Source of the DNA: G965222335 sp965222335
GTDB taxonomy: Bacteria; Pseudomonadota; Gammaproteobacteria; Pseudomonadales; Halieaceae
Length of the DNA stretch: 64,000 nucleotides
Direction: 5' to 3'
Assembly (NCBI GenBank): GCA_965222335.1
Contig: OZ244944.1
Coordinates: 3,844,001-3,908,000 of the forward strand
Positions 17,158 through 25,666 of the stretch are shown in pieces. Within the stretch, counting starts at the first letter, position 1. Every line of letters begins with the position of its first letter. The translations under genes and the position numbers were made by a program. The notes beneath the pieces are model-generated. The model worked only from the letters and a program-made list of their open reading frames with translations, was not told the DNA's origin and searched no databases.

Positions 17158-18054
17158 ATGTCAGACTATCCCACCATTGAAGCCTGCATCGGCAACACCC
17201 CGCTGGTGCGCCTGCAGCGACTGCCCGGCGATACCAGTAACACACTCCTGGCCAAGCTGGAGGGCAACAACCCGGCGGGTTCGGTGAAAGATCGCCCCGC
17301 GCTGAGCATGATCGCCGAGGCCGAGGCGCGAGGAGATATCAGCCCCGGCGACAGCCTGATTGAAGCGACCAGCGGCAATACCGGAATCGCACTGGCGATG
17401 GCCGCCGCGATCCGGGGCTACCGCCTGACCCTGATCATGCCCTCCCATATGAGCGAGGAGCGCAAGCAGGCGATGTCGGCCTACGGCGCAAGGCTTGTGG
17501 AAGTGAGCCAGGAAGAGGGCATGGAGGGCGCGCGTGACCTGGCGCTGGCGATGCAGGAGCGCGGCGAGGGTCGGGTGCTCGACCAGTTCGGCAATCCGGA
17601 CAATCCCCTGTCGCACTTCAAGGGCACCGGACCCGAAATCTGGGAGCAAACCGGGGGCAGCATCACGCATTTCGTCAGTTCCATGGGCACCACGGGCACC
17701 ATTATGGGTTGCTCGGCCTACCTCAAGTCCCGCAATCCCGATATCCAGATTATTGGCCTGCAGCCGGAAGACGGCTCGAGTATTCCCGGGATCCGACGCT
17801 GGCCCGAGGCCTACCTGCCCAGCATCTACGACGCCGCGCGCGTGGACCGGGTCATGGATATTTCCCAGCGCGAGTCGGAGGAAACCATGCGCGCCCTGGC
17901 GGCGCGGGAGGGCATCTTCTGCGGTGTCTCCGCCGGCGGTGCCGTGGCCGCGGCGTTGCGTCTCTCCGCAGAGGTGTCGGACGCGGTGATCGTGATGATT
18001 ATCTGTGATCGCGGCGACCGCTACCTGTCCACCGGCGTGTTTGCAGCGGGCTGA
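17158..18054 (+). CDS. cysM: Cysteine synthase B
   Basis: 298 aa. A PLP enzyme making cysteine from O-acetylserine and sulfide or thiosulfate. The PLP lysine is Lys44 in NNPAGSVKDRPAL; the substrate loop EATSGNTGIALA and the phosphate-binding GTTGTI are intact. The length and the arrangement beside relA match gammaproteobacterial CysM rather than CysK. Confidence 0.95.
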   Translation: MSDYPTIEACIGNTPLVRLQRLPGDTSNTLLAKLEGNNPAGSVKDRPALSMIAEAEARGDISPGDSLIEATSGNTGIALAMAAAIRGYRLTLIMPSHMSEERKQAMSAYGARLVEVSQEEGMEGARDLALAMQERGEGRVLDQFGNPDNPLSHFKGTGPEIWEQTGGSITHFVSSMGTTGTIMGCSAYLKSRNPDIQIIGLQPEDGSSIPGIRRWPEAYLPSIYDAARVDRVMDISQRESEETMRALAAREGIFCGVSAGGAVAAALRLSAEVSDAVIVMIICDRGDRYLSTGVFAAG

Positions 18055-18067
18055 GGCTGCCTGACGG

Positions 18068-20302
18068 ATGGTTCGCGTACGCGAGGAAGCCCGCTTTGTG
18101 ACCGATGGGGAGATCGACGTTCCCCGCTGGCTCGCCCAGCTGCCCCTGGAACTGGTCGATGAACAGCGTGAGCGCCTGCAGCATGCCGCGGTCCTGTTGG
18201 CCGCCGCTGCCCGCCAGCCCGGCTGCGACCTGCCCGACTGGTCGTCACAGTCTGATCCGCTGCTGGCGGGCCTGGACATCGTGCAGATCCTGGCCGAACT
18301 CCACGTCGGCGTGGACTGCCTCATTGCCGGTCTGCTGTACCGCGCCGTGCGCGAGCAGCGCCTGGAACTGGTGACGGTCGAAGCCCAGTGCGGTGGCGAG
18401 GTCGTCTCGCTGCTCGAGGGGGTGCTGAAGATGGCAGCCATCAGCGAGCTGCGTAGTCCCACGGAACGTCCCGTTCTGGGGCAGGCCCACGCCCAGAAAG
18501 ACAATATCCGCAAGATGCTGATCGCCATGGTGGACGATGTTCGCGTTGCCCTGATCAAGCTTGCGGAGCGGACCTGCGCACTGCGGGCGGTCAAGAACGA
18601 AGCCTCGCGCCGCCAGCCAGTAGCCCAGGAAATCTTTGACGTCTACGCGCCACTGGCACACCGGCTCGGCATCGGCCAGCTGAAGTGGGAGCTGGAGGAT
18701 CTTTCGTTTCGCTATATTTACGCGGAATCCTATCGCAAGATTGCCAAACTCCTGGATGGCAAGCGCCTGGAACGGGACCGCTTCATACAGCGGGTCAGGG
18801 AGGACCTGACCCGGGCGCTGCGACAGGCCGGCCTGGAGTTTGAGATCACCGGGCGCGCCAAGCACATTTACAGTATCTGGCGCAAAATGCAGCGCAAGGG
18901 TATCGGGTTTTCCCAGGTTTACGACATTCGCGCCGTGCGCATCCTGGTGCCGGAAATCAAGGACTGCTACGCCACCCTGGGACTGGTGCACGGTCTCTGG
19001 CGCAATATTCCGAACGAGTTTGACGATTACATCGCCAGCCCCAAGGAAAATGGCTACCGCTCACTGCACACAGCCGTGATTGGTCCCGAGGGCAAGGTGC
19101 TGGAGGTGCAAATTCGCACCCGGCAGATGCACGAGGAGGCGGAGCTCGGGGTCTGTGCTCACTGGCGTTACAAGGGTTCCGATGCCGAGTCGCGGCTCGC
19201 CAGCACCTACGAGGAAAAGATCGCCTGGCTCCGACAGGTGCTGGACTGGCACGAGGAAACCGGGGATACCGGCGATGTGGCAGAGCAGTTCAGTTTTAAC
19301 GTTGCCCAGGATCGCGTTTATGTATTTACGCCACAGGGGGACGTGGTCAATCTCGCCCAGGGCGCAACGCCCCTGGATTTCGCTTACCACGTGCACACCG
19401 AGGTCGGTCATCGCTGCCGTGGTGCGAAGGTGAACGGTTCCATAGTGCCGCTCACCTACCGCCTGAAGACAGGTGAGCGGGTGGAGATACTGACCAGCCG
19501 GGAGGGCACTCCCAAGCGCGATTGGCTGCAGCCGGGCCTGGGTTATCTCTGCACCTCCCGTGCCCGGGCCAAGGTGCAGCACTGGTTCAAGGCCCAGGCA
19601 CGGGAGGACAATATCGACGCGGGACGCCACCTGCTGGAGCGCGACTTCAAGCGTCTCGCCCTGACCAGCCTGGATTACAAGCGCGTTGCCGCGAAGGTGC
19701 AGATGGCCACGGTGGAGGATATGTACAGTGCCGTCGGTGCCGGTGACCTGTCCTCGGCGCAGGTGCTGAATGCCGCCCAGGACCTGGTGGGCAAGGTGTC
19801 TGAGCCACGTCTGGAAATCACCCATCACGGCCCGCGCAGAAAAGTCAGCGGCAACCGGGTCAACGTGCGCGGTGTTGGCAACCTGCTGACGCACATGGCG
19901 CGCTGTTGCCGGCCCCTGCCGGGCGACCGTATCGCCGGCTTTATCACCCAGGGTCGCGGGGTGAGCATTCATCGCGCTGACTGTGGGCGCCTGGTGAGCC
20001 TTGAGGACACCTCCCCGGAGCGTATTATCGAGGTGGAGTGGGGCGAGTCACCGCGGGAGAACTACGAGGTGGTACTGGCGATAGAGGCCTACGACAGGCA
20101 GGGGCTGTTGCGAGATATTACGGGTCTTTTTGCCAATGCCAGGATCAACGTCTTGTCGATCAATACCCAGACCAATCGCAAGCAGCACACGGCGACCATG
20201 CGGCTGCGGGTCGAGGTGCCGGACCTCGGAGCCCTGTCGCGCCTGCTGGAACGCATCAATCGCCTCAGTAACGTGATATCTGCATCCCGGGTGTCGGAGT
20301 AA
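18068..20302 (+). CDS. relA: (p)ppGpp synthetase RelA
   Basis: 744 aa, identical in length to E. coli RelA. It makes (p)ppGpp on stalled ribosomes during amino-acid starvation. The N-terminal hydrolase-like domain lacks the metal-binding His-Asp pair (it reads DCLIAGLLYRAV), so this is a synthetase-only enzyme. The synthetase domain has GYRSLHTAVIGPEGKVLEVQ, followed by TGS, a zinc-finger-like CCRPLPGD with HRADC, and an ACT domain at the C-terminus. mazG follows by 2 bp, as in E. coli. Confidence 0.97.
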   Translation: MVRVREEARFVTDGEIDVPRWLAQLPLELVDEQRERLQHAAVLLAAAARQPGCDLPDWSSQSDPLLAGLDIVQILAELHVGVDCLIAGLLYRAVREQRLELVTVEAQCGGEVVSLLEGVLKMAAISELRSPTERPVLGQAHAQKDNIRKMLIAMVDDVRVALIKLAERTCALRAVKNEASRRQPVAQEIFDVYAPLAHRLGIGQLKWELEDLSFRYIYAESYRKIAKLLDGKRLERDRFIQRVREDLTRALRQAGLEFEITGRAKHIYSIWRKMQRKGIGFSQVYDIRAVRILVPEIKDCYATLGLVHGLWRNIPNEFDDYIASPKENGYRSLHTAVIGPEGKVLEVQIRTRQMHEEAELGVCAHWRYKGSDAESRLASTYEEKIAWLRQVLDWHEETGDTGDVAEQFSFNVAQDRVYVFTPQGDVVNLAQGATPLDFAYHVHTEVGHRCRGAKVNGSIVPLTYRLKTGERVEILTSREGTPKRDWLQPGLGYLCTSRARAKVQHWFKAQAREDNIDAGRHLLERDFKRLALTSLDYKRVAAKVQMATVEDMYSAVGAGDLSSAQVLNAAQDLVGKVSEPRLEITHHGPRRKVSGNRVNVRGVGNLLTHMARCCRPLPGDRIAGFITQGRGVSIHRADCGRLVSLEDTSPERIIEVEWGESPRENYEVVLAIEAYDRQGLLRDITGLFANARINVLSINTQTNRKQHTATMRLRVEVPDLGALSRLLERINRLSNVISASRVSE

Positions 20303-20304
20303 GT

Positions 20305-21126
20305 ATGTCCATTGAGCAGTACTCTATCGAGGATTTACTGCGCGTCATGCAGCGCCTGCGCGATCCCGAAACGGGCTGCCCCTGGGACCTGGCGCAGGAT
20401 TTTCGCAGCATCGTACCTTCCACCCTGGAAGAGTGCTACGAGCTGGCAGAGGCGATTGAGCAGGGGGATTATCCGCATGTGGCGGAGGAGCTCGGCGATG
20501 TCCTGTTCCAGGTGGTTTTCTACGCGCAACTGGGCGAAGAGCAGGAATTGTTCAACTTCTCCGGCGTGGTGCACACCCTGGTCGAGAAGCTGGTACGCAG
20601 GCACCCCCACGTATTCGGCGATGGCGAGATCGAGGGCGTCGTTGCCGGTAACGCCGGGGTCGACGAGGTCAAGGAAACCTGGGAACAGATCAAGGCGAGC
20701 GAGCGCGCTGCGCGATCCGAATACGGGCTGCTGGACGATGTTCCCCTGGCACTGCCCGCCCTGCCCAGGGCCCAGAAACTGCAGAAGCGTGCCTCGCGGG
20801 TCGGCTTTGACTGGCCGGATCAGCGCGGCGTGGTGGAGAAGGTCGCGGAGGAACTGGCGGAGCTGGAAGGCGCTGTAGCGGCGGCAGATGCGGGGGCGAT
20901 AGAGGACGAATTCGGCGATCTGCTCTTCACCTGTGTCAACCTCGGGCGCCACCTCGGGGTAGATTCGGAAGCCAGTTTGCGACGGGCATCGCAGAAATTC
21001 GAGCGACGTTTTGGCCTGATGGAACGGCGCGCCAGGGAGCGCGGCGAGGATCTGGCGTCGCTGTCCGATGACGAACTGGAGCTTCGCTGGCACGCGGCGA
21101 AGCGCAGCGACCAGGAGACGCGCTAG
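20305..21126 (+). CDS. mazG: Nucleoside triphosphate pyrophosphohydrolase MazG
   Basis: 273 aa. It hydrolyses NTPs to NMP and PPi; in E. coli it lowers (p)ppGpp and is co-transcribed with relA. Two MazG domains are visible: EECYELAEAIEQ with EELGDVLFQVVFYA (about residues 45-75) and EELAELEGAV with EDEFGDLLFTCVNLGRHL (about 180-220), both with the metal-binding acidic residues. It starts 2 bp after relA. Confidence 0.95.
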   Translation: MSIEQYSIEDLLRVMQRLRDPETGCPWDLAQDFRSIVPSTLEECYELAEAIEQGDYPHVAEELGDVLFQVVFYAQLGEEQELFNFSGVVHTLVEKLVRRHPHVFGDGEIEGVVAGNAGVDEVKETWEQIKASERAARSEYGLLDDVPLALPALPRAQKLQKRASRVGFDWPDQRGVVEKVAEELAELEGAVAAADAGAIEDEFGDLLFTCVNLGRHLGVDSEASLRRASQKFERRFGLMERRARERGEDLASLSDDELELRWHAAKRSDQETR

Positions 21127-21134
21127 CGCGGGGG

Positions 21135-21163
21135 TTGTGCTCATTCCACGCGCTGTGTATGGT
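21135..21163 (+). promoter_or_regulatory. Candidate sigma-70 promoter of adk
   Basis: TTGTGC (21135-21140), a 17-base spacer, then TATGGT (21158-21163), 85 bp before adk. Both hexamers match four of six consensus positions. Confidence 0.4.
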
Positions 21164-21247
21164 TACGGGCCTCTATAGCACGCAACTTCCAACACCCCCG
21201 GGTGACGCGCCCAGCGCTACCCAACCCAACACCGAGGAACACCCTGA

Positions 21248-21901
21248 ATGCGATTGATTCTATTGGGCGCACCGGGCGCCGGTAAAGGCACCCAGGCCCA
21301 GTATATTTGTGAGAGATATGGTATCCCGCAGATTTCCACCGGCGACATGCTGCGCGCGGCGGTCAAAGCGCAAACTGACCTGGGGGTGCAGGCCAAGGCG
21401 GTGATGGACGCTGGCGGCCTGGTATCCGACGATATCATTATCGGCCTGGTCAAGGAGCGCATCGCGCAGCCGGATTGCACCAAGGGGTTCTTGTTTGATG
21501 GCTTCCCGCGCACGATTCCCCAGGCCGAGGCCATGGTCGATGCAGGGGTGAATCTGGACCACGTGGTTGAGATTGCGGTAGACGACGAAGAGATTGTGCA
21601 GCGACTCAGCGGTCGCCGGGTGCATCCCGCCTCCGGACGGGTATATCACGTTATTCATAATCCCCCGCAGACGCCCGGCGTGGACGATGTCACCGGCGAA
21701 GAACTGGTGCAGCGCGACGACGACCATGAAGATACGGTAAGAAAACGTCTCGAGGTATACCAGTCCCAAACCAGCCCGCTGATCAACTTCTATGAAGACA
21801 TGGAAGGAGACAAGGCGCCGCGCTATCACAGGATTGCGGGCGTCGGTGGTGTCGAGGAAATTCGCGATCGCATTTTCGCATCGCTCGAACAGGCGGACTG
21901 A
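21248..21901 (+). CDS. adk: Adenylate kinase
   Basis: 217 aa, long-lid type. It interconverts AMP + ATP and 2 ADP. The P-loop GAPGAGKGTQ is at the N-terminus, DGFPRTIPQAEAM holds the AMP-site Arg, and the lid (HPASGRVYHVIHNPPQTPGVDD) lacks the four zinc cysteines, as in other gram-negative enzymes. It is a single-gene unit with its own promoter and a strong terminator right after. Confidence 0.97.
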   Translation: MRLILLGAPGAGKGTQAQYICERYGIPQISTGDMLRAAVKAQTDLGVQAKAVMDAGGLVSDDIIIGLVKERIAQPDCTKGFLFDGFPRTIPQAEAMVDAGVNLDHVVEIAVDDEEIVQRLSGRRVHPASGRVYHVIHNPPQTPGVDDVTGEELVQRDDDHEDTVRKRLEVYQSQTSPLINFYEDMEGDKAPRYHRIAGVGGVEEIRDRIFASLEQAD

Positions 21902-21918
21902 ACTGCCGTTTCGTATCC

Positions 21919-21943
21919 AAGGGGAGCACCGCTCCCCTTTTTT
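21919..21943 (+). terminator. Factor-independent terminator of adk
   Basis: Stem AAGGGGAGC / GCTCCCCTT with an ACC loop, running into six T residues (21938-21943), 18 bp after the adk stop. Confidence 0.85.
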
Positions 21944-21981
21944 ATGTCCAGGGATGGACGGTAGATCGCGTGAGGCAGGAA

Positions 21982-22025
21982 GCCGGTAGCGATCAATGCC
22001 CATGGATGGGCCGGGCCGCGCAGGC
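21982..22025. repeat. 44-bp direct repeat, copy 1
   Basis: Begins GCCGGTAGCGATCAATGCCC and ends GGGCCGCGCAGGC; matches copy 2 (22113-22156) at 43 of 44 positions. The block GAGGCAGGA(A/T)GCC occurs at about 21972 and again at about 22040, so the repeat unit is larger and partly degenerate. It looks like a dispersed intergenic repeat, not a gene. Confidence 0.85.
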
Positions 22026-22112
22026 GGTACATCCCGAGAGGCAGGATGCCGCGGTCCGACGATTCGGCAGGGATGTTGCCATGGACCACTCCCAAATTTG
22101 AAGTAATCCAAT

Positions 22113-22156
22113 GCCGGTAGCGATCAATGCCCATGGAGGGGCCGGGCCGCGCAGGC
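22113..22156. repeat. 44-bp direct repeat, copy 2
   Basis: Second copy of the 21982-22025 sequence with a single T to G change; unit starts are 131 bp apart. Its last 16 bases form the first unit of the 14-bp tandem array that follows. Confidence 0.85.
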
Positions 22157-22196
22157 CGGGCTGCGTAAGCCGGGCCGAGCAGGCCAGGCCGTGCAG
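22141..22196. repeat. Four tandem 14-bp units, consensus GCCGGGCCGNGCAG
   Basis: Units at 22141-22154, 22155-22168, 22169-22182 and 22183-22196 with one to four differences each. The array starts within copy 2 of the 44-bp repeat, suggesting slippage expansion of that repeat's end. Function unknown. Confidence 0.85.
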
Positions 22197-22562
22197 ACAA
22201 TAAATCGCCTGGGTAATCGCGCCGACAGCAATAAATGCTGAACTTGTGTTCAGAAAAAATAAAAACGCTTGTGCTCGTGATCACGCCAATGATCGTTGTG
22301 TTTAATGTTTTTTCGCCAGCAGTATTTCTTGCCCCCGACTTTGCGCAAAACCCGCTCGACACTGTATTTATAGACTTTTTCCGGCAGCGTTAGCGTTCTC
22401 GTCCGGCGTTTCGCCCGGATTTTTATCAAAAACATGTCGCTCGCCCGCCTTTTTACCGGCGCGAACACGCGGTATTTATAGTGTTTTCATTGTTGTGCCT
22501 CGTAGGCTTTGTTGCTATTTTTGACTTGCAATACCTGTAAAACCACAACGGAGAGTCACGCA
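22197..22562. other. AT-richer non-coding leader upstream of the algP-like gene
   Basis: No gene is supported here; the one short minus-strand frame (22250-22468) has no ribosome site or recognisable protein. The base composition is clearly lower in GC than the surroundings. It holds a perfect inverted repeat CTGAAC TTGT GTTCAG (22238-22253), a direct repeat GTATTTATAG (22364-22373 and 22472-22481), and TTGACT at 22521-22526. This long A/T-rich leader may be a regulatory region for the algP-like gene. Confidence 0.5.
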
Positions 22563-23399
22563 ATGGCAACGGCTAAAAAGAAGACGGCAGCAAAACGCAA
22601 GGCCAGCAGCAGGAAAGCGCCTGCCAGAAAAACGGCGGCGCGTAAGTCTCCGGCCCGTAAGTCGGCCACGAAAGTGACCCACCCGGCGTTGAAGCGCGCG
22701 CAGGCGGGGCTGGAAAAGTTACAGAAAACCATGGACGCCGAGCGCAAGGCGCTGGCCGACGCGCGCAAGCGAGCCTCCAGTACCAAGGCGAAGGCGGATA
22801 AGCGTACGGCAAATGCCGCATCCAATGCGCAGAAGAAGGCATCGGCAAACATCAAGTCGCTGCGCGCAAAGATGACCACCGCACGCAAGCGCTTGAGCGA
22901 AGCAACAGAGGAAGCGAGGCTCAAGGCAGCCAAGGTCGCCGCGCAGGAGAAAGTGCGCGCGAAGAAGGCCGAGCTCGCGGCGAAAGCCGAGGCCGACAAG
23001 GTGAAGGCCCTTGCCAAGCAGGCCGAGCAGTGGTCCAGGAAGCGGGCGCGTGAAGACGCCAAGAAGCTTGGCGACCTGGAGAAGAAGCTCGAGCGGCAGT
23101 TGAAGGCCGCGGAGAAAAAGTCTGCTGCCAAGCTCAAGGCCGCGGAAAAGAAAGCAAAGCGCAAAACGACGGGCAAAACTGCCGCCAAGAGCGCGACGCC
23201 GGCGAAGAAAAAGACCGCGGCCAAGAAGAGCACGGCTGCCAAGAAAAAGGCGCCGGCGAAAAAGAGCGCGGCTTCCAGGAAGAAAAGTCCCACCAGGAAG
23301 AAAGCTCCCGCCAGGAAAACTGCCGCGGCCAAGCGCAAGGCCCCAGCCAGGAAAAAGACCGCGGCGCGCAAGGCAGCGCCCAAACCCAAGGCAGCCTGA
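22563..23399 (+). CDS. AlgP-like histone-H1-type DNA-binding protein
   Basis: 278 aa, extremely rich in Lys and Ala. The N- and C-terminal thirds are repeats of the type AKKKTAAKK and KAPARK, like AlgP (AlgR3) of Pseudomonas and eukaryotic H1 tails; the middle (about residues 45-190) is a long charged coiled coil. Such proteins bind DNA without sequence preference; AlgP was proposed to influence alginate gene expression, which would fit an AlgU-type sigma factor elsewhere in the window, but this is inference. The ATG at 22563 has a GGAGAG site; the frame begins earlier at 22509 without support. A shared terminator follows. Confidence 0.83.
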   Translation: MATAKKKTAAKRKASSRKAPARKTAARKSPARKSATKVTHPALKRAQAGLEKLQKTMDAERKALADARKRASSTKAKADKRTANAASNAQKKASANIKSLRAKMTTARKRLSEATEEARLKAAKVAAQEKVRAKKAELAAKAEADKVKALAKQAEQWSRKRAREDAKKLGDLEKKLERQLKAAEKKSAAKLKAAEKKAKRKTTGKTAAKSATPAKKKTAAKKSTAAKKKAPAKKSAASRKKSPTRKKAPARKTAAAKRKAPARKKTAARKAAPKPKAA

Positions 23400-23409
23400 G
23401 CTGACCGAT

Positions 23410-23437
23410 AACGCCGGCAACCGCCGGCGTTTTTTTT
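23410..23437. terminator. Terminator between algP-like gene and mobA
   Basis: Stem ACGCCGGC / GCCGGCGT with a 4-base loop (23411-23430) followed by seven T residues, ending at the stop codon of convergent mobA. Confidence 0.85.
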
Positions 23438-24005
23438 AAGTGCGCTGGTCTGCGAGCGTGTTGACGTTGTGGAAAGCGCTCGGTACGTCACTGAAGTCAA
23501 CGTTTGTCGTGCGCAGTATTGCGTACCAGTCCCGCACGGCTGTGCCGCCGCTGGCGAGAAAGTCCTCGAGACCGGCCAGGGCGGCGGCGCGGATGGCTGC
23601 GGTGAGGTACTGTTGGCGCTCGCCGTCCCAGGCCAGTGCCACGTCCAGCCCCGGGTCGCGCAGCGCCGCGCAAAGTCGGGCGGAGAGATCGCCGGGCAGT
23701 TGCGGCATGTCGCAGGGAACTACGACCATGATGGGGCTGGCCAGTTGTCTTGCCGCGGCCGCGATGCCTGCCAGGGGGCCGCGGTAGCCGGTTTCGATAT
23801 CCGTGATCAGCCGGTCGGCGAGCGGTTGATAAAAGTCTGCTGACCTGTTGCAGCTGATCCAGAGCTCGTCCACCTGGGGTCGCAGGGTGTCGCATACATG
23901 TTGAGCCAATGGCCGATCATGCCAGGGGAGGGTGCCCTTGTCGCGACCACCGACGCGGCGACCCGCGCCACCCGCCAGCACCAGGCCAGTGATCGATGCG
24001 GTCAT
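23436..24005 (-). CDS. mobA: Molybdenum cofactor guanylyltransferase
   Basis: 189 aa. It attaches GMP to molybdopterin to make the bis-MGD cofactor of DMSO-reductase-family enzymes. The nucleotide-binding motif LAGGAGRRVGGRDKG is at the N-terminus, with VPCDMPQLPGDL (metal-binding Asp) and GPLAG further on. It is convergent with the algP-like gene and divergent from tsaB. No other Moco gene is in the window. Confidence 0.94.
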   Translation of the reverse strand: MTASITGLVLAGGAGRRVGGRDKGTLPWHDRPLAQHVCDTLRPQVDELWISCNRSADFYQPLADRLITDIETGYRGPLAGIAAAARQLASPIMVVVPCDMPQLPGDLSARLCAALRDPGLDVALAWDGERQQYLTAAIRAAALAGLEDFLASGGTAVRDWYAILRTTNVDFSDVPSAFHNVNTLADQRT

Positions 24006-24083
24006 GAGCTGCCCTTCGGGTGCATCTTCTTACCTCGGCGACGCTATGGGATAATTCGGCCTATCGGTATTCCGGCGTTTATT

Positions 24084-24800
24084 ATGGCAAATTTTCTCGC
24101 AATCGATACCTCGACGGAGGCCTGTTCCGTCGCCCTGGAGGTGGCGGGTCGTTTACAGCATCGGCATGAGGTGATTCCCCGGCAACATAGTCAGCGTCTG
24201 TTCCCCATGCTGGCAGAGATACTGCCGGACGGTCGCCTGGCAATGCAGGGTATCGACGCCCTGGTCTACGGGGCGGGTCCGGGATCGTTTACCGGCTTGC
24301 GAGTGTGCGCCAGTGCGGTGCAGGGTCTCTGTTTCGCCAATTCTTTGCCGGCTATTCCTGTCTGTACGTTGCTCGGACAGGTGTACACCGCGCTGCGTGA
24401 AGGCATGCTGGTGGAAGGTCAGTACGTGCTCAGTACGCTGGATGCGCAAATTGGTGAGGTCTACTATCGCCTGTGCCAGGTTCGTGGCGAACAGGTGCTG
24501 GCCCTGCACTCACCGAGCGTGAGTCGCCCCGAGGCCATGGTGCTACCGGAGACGCCAGCGCAGGGCGTGCATGTGATTGGCTCAGGGCTTCAGCACCGGG
24601 ACAGTTTCGCCGACGCGATCCGCCAGCGGGTGTCCGCCGAGACGGCATCGCTGCTGCCCAGCGCTCGTGACCTGCTGCCGCCAGCCGCTGGCGCCTGGAG
24701 CCGTGGCGAGGTGCAACGCGCTGATGACGTCGCGCCGGTATACGTGCGCGACGAGATCTCATGGAAAAAGATCTCGGAACAGGGCAAGGCTGGTGCTTGA
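24084..24800 (+). CDS. tsaB: tRNA threonylcarbamoyladenosine protein TsaB
   Basis: 238 aa. Partner of TsaD and TsaE in making t6A at position 37 of ANN-decoding tRNAs. The ASKHA fold starts FLAIDTSTEACSVAL and contains the loop YGAGPGSFTGLRV. The ATG at 24084 is chosen because the family begins there; the longer frame overlaps mobA. Its stop overlaps the uppP start region. Confidence 0.95.
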   Translation: MANFLAIDTSTEACSVALEVAGRLQHRHEVIPRQHSQRLFPMLAEILPDGRLAMQGIDALVYGAGPGSFTGLRVCASAVQGLCFANSLPAIPVCTLLGQVYTALREGMLVEGQYVLSTLDAQIGEVYYRLCQVRGEQVLALHSPSVSRPEAMVLPETPAQGVHVIGSGLQHRDSFADAIRQRVSAETASLLPSARDLLPPAAGAWSRGEVQRADDVAPVYVRDEISWKKISEQGKAGA

Positions 24801-25596
24801 TCCCCTGCAGGCCCTGTGGCTGGCGGTACTGCAGGGGCTGACCGAATTCCTGCCCATCTCCAGCTCAGCCCACCTGGTCATTCCCTCGTTGCTGCTGGGC
24901 TGGCCCGATCAGGGACTGGCTTTTGATGTGGCGGTCCACGTCGGCACCTTGTCTGCGGTGCTGCTCTACTACCGGCGTGATTTGCAGGAGCTGCTGTCCG
25001 GCTGCCTCGCGTGGAGCCGGGGCGGGGACGGGCGGGGCGCCCCCGAACTGACCCTGTGTCTGGCCGTCGCCACGTTGCCGGCTGTGCTGATGGGCCTGCT
25101 GGCAGGCTCGCTGGTGGAGGAATATCTGCGCAGCCTGCCGGTGATCGCCACTACCACGCTGGTTTTTGGCCTGCTGCTGTGGGTCGCCGACAGGCGGGCA
25201 GCCAGACTGCAGGCTTCGGTGCAGCTGACCCTCGGACTGGCACTGGCTATCGGCATCGCGCAGGCGCTCGCTCTGGTACCGGGCGTATCGCGTTCCGGGG
25301 TGACCATCACTGCGGCGCTGTTGCTCGGCCTGACTCGCCAGGACGCCGCACGTTTCTCGTTCCTGCTGTCGATCCCGGTGATCGCCGGTGCCGGATTGCT
25401 GAAATCCCTTGAACTGGCGGGTGCCCCGCAGCCGGTGGACTGGTACCTGCTCCTCGGCGCGGCCGGCATCGCGGGGCTGACAGCCTATGCCTGTATCGGC
25501 CTGTTTCTGCGCTGGCTGGATCGGGTCGGGCTGATGCCATTCGTTTACTACCGGGTTGCCCTGGCACTGCTGCTGTATGCCATCTGGATTATCTGA
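24793..25596 (+). CDS. uppP: Undecaprenyl-diphosphatase
   Basis: 267 aa, membrane protein with about eight helices. It recycles undecaprenyl pyrophosphate for peptidoglycan and O-antigen synthesis and confers bacitracin tolerance. Both catalytic motifs are present: GLTEFLPISSSAH near the start and PGVSRSGVTIT near residue 160. The GTG at 24793 lies within the end of tsaB (8-base overlap); the longer frame upstream is not hydrophobic and has no homology. Confidence 0.95.
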   Translation: MLDPLQALWLAVLQGLTEFLPISSSAHLVIPSLLLGWPDQGLAFDVAVHVGTLSAVLLYYRRDLQELLSGCLAWSRGGDGRGAPELTLCLAVATLPAVLMGLLAGSLVEEYLRSLPVIATTTLVFGLLLWVADRRAARLQASVQLTLGLALAIGIAQALALVPGVSRSGVTITAALLLGLTRQDAARFSFLLSIPVIAGAGLLKSLELAGAPQPVDWYLLLGAAGIAGLTAYACIGLFLRWLDRVGLMPFVYYRVALALLLYAIWII

Positions 25597-25666
25597 CGCA
25601 GCGTTCGCAGGGCACAATTCCCCGGCTTTGCTACACTGGTGAGGGTAATCCCGGGAGGGAGCGCCC

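Noticed and set aside
18068..20302. Bifunctional SpoT-type synthetase/hydrolase
   Set aside because: The His-Asp metal site in the N-terminal domain is absent and mazG follows, as for RelA.
21982..22196. Repeat cluster as a CRISPR array
   Set aside because: Only two copies of the 44-bp unit, the 14-bp units have no spacers, and no cas gene is in the window.
22250..22468. 72-codon basic frame on the minus strand before the algP-like gene
   Set aside because: No ribosome site, no similarity, and located in a repeat-bearing AT-rich leader.
22563..23399. Lys/Ala-rich gene as a spurious low-complexity frame
   Set aside because: A ribosome site, a strong terminator right after it, and the AlgP/H1-like repeat pattern support a real gene.
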